Part shown: in pieces, positions 1-8,446 of the stretch
Numbering within the stretch: position 1 is the stretch's first letter
Layout of the letters: every line of letters begins with the position of its first letter
DNA from: Mesonia algae
Lineage (GTDB): Bacteria > Bacteroidota > Bacteroidia > Flavobacteriales > Flavobacteriaceae
Assembly (NCBI RefSeq): GCF_003253545.1
Contig: NZ_QKYV01000006.1
Span: 124,001-188,000, forward strand
Length of the DNA stretch: 64,000 nucleotides
Direction of reading: 5' to 3'
Made by a program: the position numbers and the translations under genes
Notes under the pieces: model-generated
Seen by the model: the letters and a program-made list of their open reading frames with translations, nothing else
Told to the model about the DNA's origin: nothing
The model's database searches: none

Positions 1-285
1 AAAGGCTACTTGGTTAATGTACTTTTCAACCTCGTCTTTAGTCATCCCAATCCCTTGGTCGATAATGTGAAGCTTTTGATTTTCTTTATCAATCTTAACT
101 TCAATTTTTGGGTTTCCGTACTCAACGTCTGTCTCTCCAATGCTAGTTAAATGCTTCAATTTTAATGTTGCATCTGTTGCATTAGAAATTAATTCGCGTA
201 AGAAAATTTCATGATCACTATAAAGAAATTTCTTAATTAAGGGAAAAATGTTTTCTACTGAAACATTAATTTTTCCTGTTGCCAT
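1..285 (-). CDS. htpG: Chaperone protein HtpG (Hsp90), N-terminal part only
   Basis: This is the first 95 codons of HtpG, the ATP-dependent cytosolic Hsp90 chaperone; the rest lies beyond the left edge. The reverse-strand translation begins MATGKINVSVENIFPLIKKF and contains the GHKL ATPase motif FLRELISNATDA (the Hsp90 FLRELISNASDA box, whose Asn and Glu bind Mg-ATP) and the start of the DxGxGM motif (IDQGIGMT). This motif order and spacing is diagnostic of the Hsp90 N-domain. The ATG is at 283-285. The gene is transcribed divergently from the TetR-like gene at 496 across a 210-base gap that holds little besides AT-rich sequence and the downstream gene's -7 box. Seen directly: the motifs; inferred: that the gene is intact beyond the edge. 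Confidence 0.95.
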   Translation of the reverse strand, partial: MATGKINVSVENIFPLIKKFLYSDHEIFLRELISNATDATLKLKHLTSIGETDVEYGNPKIEVKIDKENQKLHIIDQGIGMTKDEVEKYINQVAF

Positions 286-471
286 ATCTATATTTTTTTA
301 TTTAAACTTTGTTTTCTTATTTCCCTAATGTCAAAAAAAATACCATTAAAATTAAAATGACAAACTGGCATACTAGAAGTGTAATAACTTCTATCTTTTT
401 ACGCCTAAAACAATAGATTATATTTAACAAAGTTTTGTTTAATGTTTTTAAATAATAGGTTAACAAAACCG

Positions 472-479
472 TATCTTTG
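472..479 (+). promoter_or_regulatory. Bacteroidota -7 promoter box for the TetR-AarF operon
   Basis: TATCTTTG matches the Bacteroidota -7 consensus TAnnTTTG and lies 16 bases before the ATG at 496. No convincing -33 TTG is seen at the usual 17-23 base spacing. Confidence 0.5.
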
Positions 480-495
480 ATTCAAATAGAATGTT

Positions 496-1170
496 ATGGA
501 GAAGAAAAAAACTGTTACGAAAAAGAAATCAGTAAAAATGACTACAGAAAAGTGGATCTCTAGTTATATGGAATATGTTTTAGAACACGAAACAGTTCCT
601 AAGTCTGTTTATAAGTTTGCGAAAGAAAACAAATCTAACGAAGAAGAATTTTATCAATCTTTTGGAAGCCTAGAAGCTATTCAAAAAGAAATTTGGGAAC
701 AATTTTATATAAAGAGTGTCACTTTAATGCAAGCTGCACCCGAAGTGGATTCATTTTCTAATAGAGAAAAAATGCTCACTTTCTTCTATACTTTTTTTGA
801 AATGCTTACTGCAAATAGAAGTTATGTTCTCTTTATGCTGAATAGAAACGAAAGTACACTTAAGAACCTAGAACAGTTAAAAGGTCTGCGGAAAAATGTA
901 AAAAATTTCGCTAAAGATTTAATTGCTGAAGATAATGACGCCAAAAATATAAAGTTGCTTCAAAAGAATGAAACTGTTTTTTCTGAAGGAGCTTGGTTGC
1001 AAATGATGTTTTTACTGAAATTTTGGATGGATGATAATTCTCCTCAATTTGAGAAAACCGATGTTGCCATAGAAAAGTCTGTCAATACTATTTTTGATGT
1101 TTTTGATAATACACCTTTAGAACGTGTATTAGATTTTGGAAAGTTCCTCTTTAAAGAAAAAATGGCTTAG
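496..1170 (+). CDS. TetR-family-like transcriptional regulator
   Basis: Predicted 224-residue DNA-binding protein of TetR type. The N-terminal 20 residues are very Lys-rich; residues about 20-75 look like a diverged TetR helix-turn-helix, with a segment VYKFAKENKSNEEEFYQSFG followed by the characteristic helix leading into IQKEIWEQF. The remainder is helical and resembles the C-terminal ligand-binding domain of Bacteroidota TetR proteins. It ends only three bases before the AarF-like kinase gene, so the two are almost certainly co-transcribed from the box at 472. The close pairing suggests that the regulator and kinase act in one process, perhaps quinone or lipid homeostasis, but neither the ligand nor the target is visible. 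The HTH is weak, so the family call is moderate. Confidence 0.7.
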   Translation: MEKKKTVTKKKSVKMTTEKWISSYMEYVLEHETVPKSVYKFAKENKSNEEEFYQSFGSLEAIQKEIWEQFYIKSVTLMQAAPEVDSFSNREKMLTFFYTFFEMLTANRSYVLFMLNRNESTLKNLEQLKGLRKNVKNFAKDLIAEDNDAKNIKLLQKNETVFSEGAWLQMMFLLKFWMDDNSPQFEKTDVAIEKSVNTIFDVFDNTPLERVLDFGKFLFKEKMA

Positions 1171-1173
1171 AAA

Positions 1174-2484
1174 ATGAAATCAATAGATAAAATACCAACG
1201 GGAAAGCTCGGGCGCACCACAGAAATGGTAAAGACCGGTGTTAAAATTGGCGGAAATTACTTGAAATATTATAGTAAGAAAGCTTTTGATAAAGAATTAA
1301 GCCGAGATCAACTGGATAACGACAATGCGGAAGATATTTATGACGGACTAAAAAACCTTAAGGGGAGTGCTTTAAAAGTAGCGCAAATGCTCTCTATGGA
1401 AAAAAGTTTGTTGCCAAGTGCTTATGTTGAAAAATTTAGCTTAGCTCAATTTAGTGTTCCACCGCTTTCGGCTCCTTTGGTTAGAAAAACTTTTAAAAAG
1501 TATAACGGAGAATATCCTGAAGAATTATATGATACATTTAATTCTAATTCAATTAACGCAGCCAGTATAGGACAGGTTCATCAAGCGACGAAAGACGGTA
1601 AGAAGCTGGCGGTTAAAATTCAATATCCTGGTGTTGCTGAAAGTATAAGTTCAGATTTAGCGATGGTAAAACCCATTGCTACAAGAATGTTCAATTTACA
1701 AGGAAGTGATTCTGATAAATATTTTAAAGAAGTAGAAGGAAAACTGATTGAGGAAACCGATTATATTCTAGAGGTAAAGCAAAGCAAACATATCTCTCAA
1801 AAATGCGCGCAAATTGAAGGTTTACGATTTCCTAAGTATTATGAAGACTTATCGAGTGAGAAAATCATTACGATGGATTGGATGCAAGGCCAGCATTTAA
1901 GTGAATTCACGAAAACCGATTTTAAGAAAGAAGACGGAGATAAAATAGGGCAGGCTTTATGGGATTTTTATATGTATCAAATGCACGAGTTGAAAGCGGT
2001 TCATGCAGATCCTCATCCTGGTAATTTTTTAGTTGATAAGGACAAGAATTTAATCGCTATTGATTTTGGGTGTATTAAAGAAGTTCCTGAAGAATTTTAT
2101 ACACCTTATTTTGAATTGGCGGTTCCAGAAAATATTAATAACAGAAAGTTTTTTCTTGCAAAATTATCAGAATTGGAAATTTTACGTCCAGATGATTCCG
2201 ATAAGGAGATAGATTTCTTTTCGGAATTATTCTACGAGATGCTAAGTCTTTTTACGAGTCCGTTTCATAATGAAACCTTTGATTTTTCTAACGAAGAATT
2301 TTGGAATAAGATTTCCGCGCTAAGCGAAAAATATAGTAAAGATACAGAGCTGCGAAAAATGAATGGAAATAGGGGAAGTAAGCATTTTCTATATATTAAT
2401 AGAACATTTTTTGGCTTATATAATTTACTTCACGATCTGAAAGCAGAAATTAAGGTAAATAACTTTAAAAAGTATTTAAAGTAA
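1174..2484 (+). CDS. ABC1/AarF (UbiB) family atypical kinase
   Basis: A 436-residue protein of the ABC1/UbiB atypical protein kinase-like family, members of which support quinone biosynthesis or lipid metabolism. The family KxGQ-type motif appears as LKGSALKVAQML near residue 65, the A-rich nucleotide loop as NAASIGQVHQAT near 130, the ATP-anchoring Lys in LAVKIQYPG, and the catalytic and metal-binding segments as AVHADPHPGNFLV and IAIDFGC near 275-300. Unlike many UbiB proteins it has no obvious C-terminal pair of membrane helices, so it may be peripheral. It follows the TetR-like gene by three bases and is ended by a hairpin terminator at 2521. The KxGQ box is diverged (KVAQ), as is common in bacterial relatives. 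Substrate unknown; classification confident. Confidence 0.88.
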   Translation: MKSIDKIPTGKLGRTTEMVKTGVKIGGNYLKYYSKKAFDKELSRDQLDNDNAEDIYDGLKNLKGSALKVAQMLSMEKSLLPSAYVEKFSLAQFSVPPLSAPLVRKTFKKYNGEYPEELYDTFNSNSINAASIGQVHQATKDGKKLAVKIQYPGVAESISSDLAMVKPIATRMFNLQGSDSDKYFKEVEGKLIEETDYILEVKQSKHISQKCAQIEGLRFPKYYEDLSSEKIITMDWMQGQHLSEFTKTDFKKEDGDKIGQALWDFYMYQMHELKAVHADPHPGNFLVDKDKNLIAIDFGCIKEVPEEFYTPYFELAVPENINNRKFFLAKLSELEILRPDDSDKEIDFFSELFYEMLSLFTSPFHNETFDFSNEEFWNKISALSEKYSKDTELRKMNGNRGSKHFLYINRTFFGLYNLLHDLKAEIKVNNFKKYLK

Positions 2485-2520
2485 CTAGTTGTCATATCTA
2501 GTTGATTGGTTAGGGAAAAG

Positions 2521-2548
2521 AACAGGCTTTAAGAAGCCTGTTTTTTTA
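2521..2548 (+). terminator. Rho-independent terminator after the AarF-like gene
   Basis: A 9-bp stem AACAGGCTT/AAGCCTGTT with a TAAG loop is followed by a run of T. It lies between convergent genes and mainly serves the plus-strand operon. Confidence 0.85.
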
Positions 2549-2589
2549 TTATACAAGCATATATCATGAATGCTCTTAGATTTTGAAAA

Positions 2590-3837
2590 CTACTTCTTTT
2601 TAAAATTTTTAAAGAGGTATGGAGCGGTAAGTCCGTGGATTAATATGGAACAAAAGACGATGAGAATTACAATGGAATATAGCTTATCTTTTTCTAAGAC
2701 TTCAATTCCTTTTTCTTTAAGATACATAAATGCCCAGGATAAGTAGAATAATGATCCAATCCCTCTAATGCCAAAAAAACTGAGAACCAATCGTTCCTTC
2801 ATTTTAATTTTGGTGTTAACTAATCCCAGCATACCGCAGACTGGTCGTAAAATTAAAATACATCCTACGGCTACTGCAATTGTGGTCCACGAAATGTCGT
2901 CAAAAACACCATTTAAAATGCTACCTCCAAAAAGAACAACCCAAAGCACCAAAAGTAAACGTTCAGTTTCTTCAACAAAACTATGTAGCTTCTTTTTGTA
3001 ATCATCGTTAATATGATACGAGTTTCTAACGGTTAGGCTTGCAATAAATACAGCTAAAAATCCATAACCGTGAATAAGTTCGGTTACACTGTAACAACAA
3101 ATTGCAATTGAAAAAGCTAATAAACCGTCGCGGGTTTTAACGTTCAAACCTTTCTTTAGGTAATGCTGTATTCTTGCTACTAAATAACCAAACAAGAGTC
3201 CAGAGGCTATACCAATCCCTATTTTTAGAAAAACTTTGTCCCCAAAATAGGAAAGCCAATCAAAACCTTCAATTCCATTATTTTCAATGAGCAGTACAGC
3301 TAAATAAGTTATAGGGAATGCCAAACCATCATTTAAACCAGCTTCGCTTGTTAGGGAAAATTCTGTCAAATTTTCATCTCCCTTATCCTTATCTACAAAA
3401 GTATCTTTAAGTTGAACTTCTGAAGCTAACACAGGATCTGTAGGAGCTAAAACTGCTGCGAATAAAACCGCTAATGGTATAGATAATGAAAAATAACTAA
3501 TGCCTAATAGAAAAAAAGCTAGAATAGTTAAAGGCATAGTAATAGCAATAAGCCTTAATGGAATCTTCCAATTTTTCTTGGCGTAGTGAAGGTTAATTTT
3601 TAAGCCAGCACTCATTAATGATACATTTACAATAATCTCTGATAACAACATAATTTTGTCATCTTTCCAAAATGGTGCAGGCCAATCAAACGGAATACCT
3701 AACCAAAAGGTACACATTCCCAAAATCAATAAAAAAATGGGATAACTTATCTTCGTGATTTTTGATAATGATGGTAGCCAAGCCATTAATAAAAAGCAAG
3801 TTCCTAGTACGGCTAATAAGATAAGTTGTTGTTGCAA
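2590..3837 (-). CDS. Cation:proton antiporter, CPA1/NhaP type
   Basis: A 415-residue integral membrane protein with about 12 hydrophobic segments, typical in length for CPA1 Na+(K+)/H+ antiporters of the inner membrane, which exchange cytosolic cations for protons for pH and salt control. The key family signature is visible: FAAVLAPTDPVLASEV near residues 125-140 (the TDP motif) and SLTSEAGLNDGLAFP near 162-176 (the ND carboxylate pair). A GIRGIGSLFYL segment lies near residue 350. The apparent start is a TTG at 3835-3837, since no in-frame ATG precedes the first membrane helix, so the exact N-terminus is uncertain. The gene stands alone, convergent with the AarF-like kinase. Ion specificity cannot be read from the sequence. 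Confidence 0.85.
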   Translation of the reverse strand: MQQQLILLAVLGTCFLLMAWLPSLSKITKISYPIFLLILGMCTFWLGIPFDWPAPFWKDDKIMLLSEIIVNVSLMSAGLKINLHYAKKNWKIPLRLIAITMPLTILAFFLLGISYFSLSIPLAVLFAAVLAPTDPVLASEVQLKDTFVDKDKGDENLTEFSLTSEAGLNDGLAFPITYLAVLLIENNGIEGFDWLSYFGDKVFLKIGIGIASGLLFGYLVARIQHYLKKGLNVKTRDGLLAFSIAICCYSVTELIHGYGFLAVFIASLTVRNSYHINDDYKKKLHSFVEETERLLLVLWVVLFGGSILNGVFDDISWTTIAVAVGCILILRPVCGMLGLVNTKIKMKERLVLSFFGIRGIGSLFYLSWAFMYLKEKGIEVLEKDKLYSIVILIVFCSILIHGLTAPYLFKNFKKK

Positions 3838-4057
3838 TGTTGCTAGTTTAATATACGAATATAAAGAAATTTGACTTTCAAATCTTTATAATGATGATGC
3901 TTATTAAGATAAAAATAACTTTTTAAATGTAGAAAATATCTGTCTTATGCATGCAATTAGTAAAGTCAATTTTTCTATACAATACTAATAATATGTATAT
4001 TGCTTGCGCAGATAAAATTTTCAAAAAAAACCATTTGCTCAACTTTAATAGAAAAAT

Positions 4058-5068
4058 ATGTTATATCAATCTAAAATAGCCGGACTGGGAAGTTATGTTC
4101 CAGAAAATGTAGTCACTAATGATGATTTATCTAAAGTGATGGACACTAATGATGAATGGATACAAGAGCGAACTGGTATAAAAGAAAGAAGACACATTAA
4201 AAAGGGTGATGGTAACTCTACGGCAACCATGGGTGTAAAAGCAGCTAAAATTGCTTTAGAGAGAGCGAATATAGATAAGAATGATATCGATTTAATTGTT
4301 TTTGCAACACTTAGTCCAGATTACTATTTTCCTGGTTGTGGAGTGCAAGTACAAGAAATGTTAGGTATACATACTTGCCCAGCCTTAGATGTAAGAAACC
4401 AATGTAGCGGTTTTATTTATGGGCTATCAGTAGCCGATCAATTTATTAAAACGGGAATGTATAAAAATGTTCTCCTTATCGGAAGTGAAAATCATAGCGG
4501 AGGTTTAGATATGAGCACCCGCGGAAGATCTGTCTCTGTCATTTTTGGCGATGGAGCTGGAGCGGCAGTGCTTACCAGAAGTAACCATAACGGACAAGGG
4601 ATTCTTTCTACTCACTTACACTCAGAGGGAAAACACGCCTTAGAACTTTCTTTAAAAGGCCCGAGTACTATGCATTGGGTCCCAGAAATTATTGAAGAAA
4701 ACCCTCAAGAAGATATTCCATATTACCCGTATATGAACGGACAATTCGTATTTAAAAATGCGATTGCTCGTTTTTCTGAGGTGATTCATGAAGGTTTACA
4801 AGAAAACGGACTGGAAGTAAAGGATATAGATATCCTTATTCCGCATCAAGCGAATTTAAGAATAGCACAATTTATTCAGAAGAAATTTCAATTAAAAGAC
4901 GAACAGGTTTATAACAACATTCAAAAATACGGTAACACTACGGCAGCATCTATACCTATAGCTTTAACAGAGGCTTGGGAAGAAGGCAAAATTAAAGAAG
5001 GTGATCACGTGGTATTAGCAGCTTTTGGTAGCGGATTTACTTGGGGTAGTGCAGTTATAAGTTGGTAA
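4058..5068 (+). CDS. 3-oxoacyl-ACP synthase III family protein (KAS III, FabH-like)
   Basis: A 336-residue thiolase-fold condensing enzyme. The KAS III catalytic triad is complete: Cys116 in DVRNQCSGF, His263 in IPHQANLR and Asn293 in YGNTTAAS. The N-terminus MLYQSKIAGLGSYVPENVVTN and the WIQERTGI motif are typical of FabH proteins, which join acetyl-CoA or branched acyl-CoA to malonyl-ACP to start fatty-acid synthesis. Flavobacteria usually carry several KAS III paralogues, and housekeeping fabH normally sits beside plsX and rpmF, which are not here. This copy is monocistronic with its own terminator, so it may be a paralogue for branched-chain primers, polyene pigments or another ketone or olefin pathway. 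The family is certain; the primer is unknown. Confidence 0.88.
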   Translation: MLYQSKIAGLGSYVPENVVTNDDLSKVMDTNDEWIQERTGIKERRHIKKGDGNSTATMGVKAAKIALERANIDKNDIDLIVFATLSPDYYFPGCGVQVQEMLGIHTCPALDVRNQCSGFIYGLSVADQFIKTGMYKNVLLIGSENHSGGLDMSTRGRSVSVIFGDGAGAAVLTRSNHNGQGILSTHLHSEGKHALELSLKGPSTMHWVPEIIEENPQEDIPYYPYMNGQFVFKNAIARFSEVIHEGLQENGLEVKDIDILIPHQANLRIAQFIQKKFQLKDEQVYNNIQKYGNTTAASIPIALTEAWEEGKIKEGDHVVLAAFGSGFTWGSAVISW

Positions 5069-5073
5069 AAAAC

Positions 5074-5105
5074 AAAACCCTTGGGGATCAAGCCAAGGGT
5101 TTTTA
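5074..5105 (+). terminator. Rho-independent terminator after the KAS III gene
   Basis: A stem AAACCCTTGG/CCAAGGGTTT with an 8-base loop is followed by TTTTT, six bases after the stop codon. Confidence 0.85.
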
Positions 5106-5460
5106 TAATGATTTCCGTTAGTTCAATTTTTTAAAGGCTAATTCAAATAAATTACCAACATCTTTCTATCTATAAGACGATAATTGTTTAAAAAAGTTGC
5201 ATCAAAATTTACTTTTAACATTTTGATAACGAGTACTTAAACTTAAATTAATCCCGCTATTTTCATAGCGGGACCAATTTTGATTAATCAATACTTCACT
5301 AACCATAACTACTGCACTGATTAACCGTTCAACTAAATAAAACAAATGTCTCTACCTTAATGACGACATAAGTTGAGATGCGTTGCACAGCTAAATATTT
5401 TTAACTTTTTATTAACGAAATTGAAAGTGTAATAATTTGTAGTGAATTGAAATATAGGTA
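5106..5460. other. Non-coding intergenic stretch with one GC-rich hairpin
   Basis: This is the longest gene-free stretch of the window. It contains no credible ORF, tRNA or repeat. Its one notable element is a perfect 9-bp hairpin at 5252-5273 (TCCCGCTAT/ATAGCGGGA, TTTC loop) with no clear T-run on either side, so it is not a standard terminator. Just downstream lies a short palindrome TTGATTAATCAA. No promoter could be assigned confidently. Confidence 0.5.
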
Positions 5461-5898
5461 TTAAGAATTATCTTTAAGAAGATTTATTTTTTCCCTTCTT
5501 TCTCCAAGCAATGAACTTCCATTATATATTTTTACATTCAAACTATCAAATTCAGTTTTATTTATGATTTCTGTATTTGAAACTTCTTGTGCTAATTGTA
5601 ATTTATTTTCTATGAAGTCTTCAGTCATAATTATGTCATTAGCATAATATAACTCCAAATTTATACTTTGACTTGTCTTAAGTTCACCATCGATATACCC
5701 ACTCTTAAAAAACCAAGATAATTTTGCTTGTTGAGCATCCTTAAACTGGTCTCTAAAATCTTTTTCGTTAGTTCTAAAAGATATATTTTTTGCAGTATAC
5801 TTATCGCTTACACAAGAGCATAATAGCAGGGAGATAAATAAAAATAATACTGTTTTTTTTAAAATGTTAGAGTTCGTTAAATGGGATTGTAAATTCAT
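5461..5898 (-). CDS. Hypothetical lipoprotein
   Basis: A 145-residue protein with an N-terminal hydrophobic segment ending in a lipobox-like LLLCSC (residues about 24-29), so it is predicted to be a lipoprotein made in the cytoplasm and lipidated at the outer face of the inner membrane. The mature part is short, mixed charge and alpha/beta in character, and I recognise no domain. A conserved-looking middle section (ELKTSQSINLELYYANDI) might be a small beta-sandwich. It has its own transcription unit, divergent from the CoA-binding gene at 5951 with 52 bases between. Very AT-rich codon use like its neighbours; no sign of transfer. Function unknown. Confidence 0.65.
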   Translation of the reverse strand: MNLQSHLTNSNILKKTVLFLFISLLLCSCVSDKYTAKNISFRTNEKDFRDQFKDAQQAKLSWFFKSGYIDGELKTSQSINLELYYANDIIMTEDFIENKLQLAQEVSNTEIINKTEFDSLNVKIYNGSSLLGERREKINLLKDNS

Positions 5899-5950
5899 GA
5901 TTTTAAGTTAGATTTAGATTCAAAAATAAAAAACTATTATACATTAATTT

Positions 5951-6316
5951 ATGGAAAATAAGAAAACATTGGTGATAGGAGCATCTTTAAAAGAAAATAG
6001 ATATTCTAATATTGCTATCAATAGATTGAAATCTTATCATATAAATACAGTAGCTATAGGTTTGCGAGATGGTGAGGTAAATGGTGTTAAAATAGAAACA
6101 GAACAGAAACTATTTAATGATGTACATACAGTTACCTTATACCTTAATCCTAAACGACAAGAGTCGTATTATGAATACATTATCAAACTTCAACCTAAGC
6201 GTGTAATATTTAATCCAGGGACAGAAAACCCCGAATTTTATAAACTACTAAGAGAGGCAAATATAGATGTTGAAATCGCTTGTACGTTGGTACTACTTTC
6301 TACGAATCAATACTAA
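5951..6316 (+). CDS. CoA-binding domain protein (YccU/YneT-like)
   Basis: A 121-residue single-domain protein of the CoA_binding (Rossmann-like) family. It begins [20 protein letters not shown], the family nucleotide-binding motif (VxGAS, then RYSN), and later carries [14 protein letters not shown] and VIFNPGTEN, the usual second half with the P-G-T-E-N segment. Length is normal for stand-alone members, whose physiological role is unknown. Its last 24 bases overlap the 3' end of the convergent symporter gene (6293-6316), and no terminator separates them. It is divergent from the lipoprotein gene at 5898. Family certain, ligand inferred from the family. Confidence 0.85.
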   Translation: MENKKTLVIGASLKENRYSNIAINRLKSYHINTVAIGLRDGEVNGVKIETEQKLFNDVHTVTLYLNPKRQESYYEYIIKLQPKRVIFNPGTENPEFYKLLREANIDVEIACTLVLLSTNQY

Positions 6317-7750
6317 ACCAATAAAAGTTAATGCGCCATTCACAATAAGTAATTCATAATTAAAGTGGTAACCGGCAATATATTCTGGGGGAATACTACC
6401 AATAATATATGTTATAATCACAGAGGTGATAGAAACCAACCAAACCCACCTATCTTTAATCCTTATTTTAGTGAAAATACCGAAAGTAAATAGACCTAAT
6501 AAAGGTCCGTAGGTGTAAGAAGCGGCTTTTAAAAGTAAATCGATTACGCTGCTATCTAAAAGGTATTTAAACGCAACAATCACTAAAATTAAAAGAACAC
6601 TAACTCCTAAATGTACTTTCTTTCGTAACCCTTTTTGAGCGATAGCTTTTTTCTTTTTGATATCTAGAAAATCTACACAAAAACTAGTTGTTAGGGAAGT
6701 TAAAGCACTATCTGCGCTAGAGTAGGCGGCAGCAATCAATCCTAGAATAAAAATAATACCCAATCCTATTCCCATATTTCCGTTAAGGGCGATTTCTGGG
6801 AAAAGCAAATCTGTTTTTTCTTTTCCGTCAAGCATTGGTATAGCAATTCCATTTTGTTCGGCATAAATAAAGAGTAAAGCTCCCAAAAAGAGGAATAGAA
6901 TATTAACGGGTACAAAAACAAGACTATAAGAAAGCATATTTTTTTGAGCGTCTCCTAAACTCTTACATGTTAGGTTTTTTTGCATCATATCCTGATCTAA
7001 ACCAGTCATACAAATGGTAATAAACATTCCGCCAAAGAAAGATTTCCAAAAGTAATTCTTGGCTAGAAAATCATCGGTAAAAAAAGTTTTGGTATAAGGT
7101 TGTAACGCTTCCGCGGAAAAATAATCAGCAAAAGTCCAGTTTAATTCTGTACTTATAAAATAAATAGCCACAGCCACAGAACTCAACATAAACAAGGTCT
7201 GTAGCGTATCTGTCCATACAATAGTTTTAATTCCGCCTCGAGCGGTATAAATCCAAATTAAGGCAATAGAAATTACTACGGTAAGGATAAAAGGAACTCC
7301 CCAATTTTCAAAAACAAAATATTGCAAAACCGTTGCGACTAAAAATAGCCTAAAAGCAGCTCCCAAAACTCTAGAAACGAAGAAGAAAAACGCTCCTGTT
7401 TTATAACTTACATTTCCAAAGCGTTCTTTTAAATACTCATAAATAGACGTAACATTAAGTCGATAATATAGCGGGAGCAAAATAAATGTTATGACTAAAT
7501 ACCCTACAAGATATCCTAGTACTACTTGCATGTAGCTAAACTGCGAATCTTTGACCCAACCTGGTACAGAAATAAAAGTTACACCCGAAAGCGATGCACC
7601 TACCATCCCAAAAGCAACCACATACCAAGGAGATTTCCCTTCGGCTTTAAAGAAAGCATCATTAGAGTCATCTTTCCCAGTGAAGTAAGAGATAAGCATT
7701 AAAATACCAAAATAAGCGGCAATAAGTATAAGTATGGTAGTGGGCTGCAT
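6293..7750 (-). CDS. Sodium:solute symporter (SSS family)
   Basis: A 485-residue inner-membrane transporter with about 13 hydrophobic helices, typical for the sodium:solute symporter family (LeuT fold). Visible family features include [19 protein letters not shown] near residues 50-68 (unwound TM1 substrate/Na+ region), the long [17 protein letters not shown] stretch, [16 protein letters not shown] near 170-185, and [21 protein letters not shown] near 338-358, the TM8 Ser/Thr-rich Na+ site. Substrate cannot be told; sugars, amino acids or nucleosides are all possible. The 3' end overlaps the convergent CoA-binding gene by 24 bases. A copy of the GC-rich palindrome core (7109-7118) lies inside the gene and encodes part of the hydrophilic stretch SAEA. 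Confidence 0.9.
   Translation of the reverse strand: MQPTTILILIAAYFGILMLISYFTGKDDSNDAFFKAEGKSPWYVVAFGMVGASLSGVTFISVPGWVKDSQFSYMQVVLGYLVGYLVITFILLPLYYRLNVTSIYEYLKERFGNVSYKTGAFFFFVSRVLGAAFRLFLVATVLQYFVFENWGVPFILTVVISIALIWIYTARGGIKTIVWTDTLQTLFMLSSVAVAIYFISTELNWTFADYFSAEALQPYTKTFFTDDFLAKNYFWKSFFGGMFITICMTGLDQDMMQKNLTCKSLGDAQKNMLSYSLVFVPVNILFLFLGALLFIYAEQNGIAIPMLDGKEKTDLLFPEIALNGNMGIGLGIIFILGLIAAAYSSADSALTSLTTSFCVDFLDIKKKKAIAQKGLRKKVHLGVSVLLILVIVAFKYLLDSSVIDLLLKAASYTYGPLLGLFTFGIFTKIRIKDRWVWLVSITSVIITYIIGSIPPEYIAGYHFNYELLIVNGALTFIGLVLIRRK
7106..7118. repeat. Iterated GC-rich palindrome, copy 1 (one arm complete)
   Basis: CGCTTCCGCGGAA: complete 10-base core TTCCGCGGAA plus the left CGC arm, inside the sodium:solute symporter gene, where it encodes part of SAEA. 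Confidence 0.6.
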
Positions 7751-7772
7751 AAATACAATAATTATGTATTTG

Positions 7773-7780
7773 CAAACTTA
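7773..7780 (-). promoter_or_regulatory. Possible -7 promoter box for the symporter
   Basis: Reverse-strand TAAGTTTG matches TAnnTTTG, 22 bases upstream of the symporter ATG. No -33 box is evident. Confidence 0.35.
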
Positions 7781-7812
7781 GCGAATAATCAAATATTTGA
7801 ATATTATTATAC

Positions 7813-7820
7813 TATTTTTG
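7813..7820 (+). promoter_or_regulatory. Possible -7 promoter box for recR
   Basis: TATTTTTG matches TAnnTTTG and ends five bases before the recR ATG, so a transcript from here would have an extremely short leader or none. Confidence 0.4.
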
Positions 7821-7825
7821 TTGTT

Positions 7826-8446
7826 ATGGATTTTTCATCAAAACTATTAGAAAAAGCAGTAGAAGAAATGTCGCAGCTTCCAGGAATAGGAAAGCGTACT
7901 GCGTTGCGTTTAGTACTTCATTTGTTAAAGCAACCCGAAGAACAAACTTTGCACCTTTCAAAAGCATTGATAGATTTAAAAACCGAAGTGAACTTTTGTA
8001 AAAATTGTCACAATGTTAGTGATCATACTATTTGTGAAATTTGTGCCAATGCTAACAGGGATAAAGCAATAGTTTGTGTGGTAGAAGATGTGAGAGATGT
8101 TATGGCGATAGAAAATACAAGTCAATATAAGGGAGTTTATCATGTGTTAGGAGGAAAAATTAGTCCGATGGATGGTATAGGTCCTAGTCAATTAAATATT
8201 GAATCTCTTGTGCAAAAAGTAAGAGCTAAAGAAGTAGATGAGATTATTTTTGCACTCTCAAGTACCATGGAAGGAGATACTACAAATTTTTATATTTACA
8301 GGCAAATAGAAGGAGAGGGAGTAGTAACTTCTACTATCGCTCGTGGTATTGGCGTAGGAGACGAATTAGAATACGCCGATGAAGTGACATTGGGTAGAAG
8401 TATTTTACATCGTATTCCGTTTGAAAATTCTTTAAAAAATTCTTAA
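7826..8446 (+). CDS. recR: Recombination protein RecR
   Basis: A 206-residue RecR, the ring-forming partner of RecO and RecF that loads RecA at gaps in single-stranded DNA. The N-terminal helix-hairpin-helix is seen in [17 protein letters not shown], the C4 zinc finger in Cys58, Cys61, Cys70 and Cys73, and the Toprim domain from [14 protein letters not shown] onward, with the usual H-V-L-G-G-K-I-S-P segment and the [15 protein letters not shown] motif. Length and start agree with the family. The next gene starts directly at the base after its stop codon, so the two are probably one operon, although no functional link with a glycosyltransferase is known; this order is likely simply lineage synteny. 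Confidence 0.97.
   Translation: MDFSSKLLEKAVEEMSQLPGIGKRTALRLVLHLLKQPEEQTLHLSKALIDLKTEVNFCKNCHNVSDHTICEICANANRDKAIVCVVEDVRDVMAIENTSQYKGVYHVLGGKISPMDGIGPSQLNIESLVQKVRAKEVDEIIFALSSTMEGDTTNFYIYRQIEGEGVVTSTIARGIGVGDELEYADEVTLGRSILHRIPFENSLKNS

Noticed and set aside
2768-3001. Open frame opposite the cation:proton antiporter
   Set aside because: Low complexity, no known motif, fully inside a well-supported gene on the other strand.
4519-4524. CCGCGG in the KAS III gene as another palindrome copy
   Set aside because: Only the six-base centre is shared (ACCCGCGGAAG); outside the core it does not match, and it encodes a functional segment (STRGRS).
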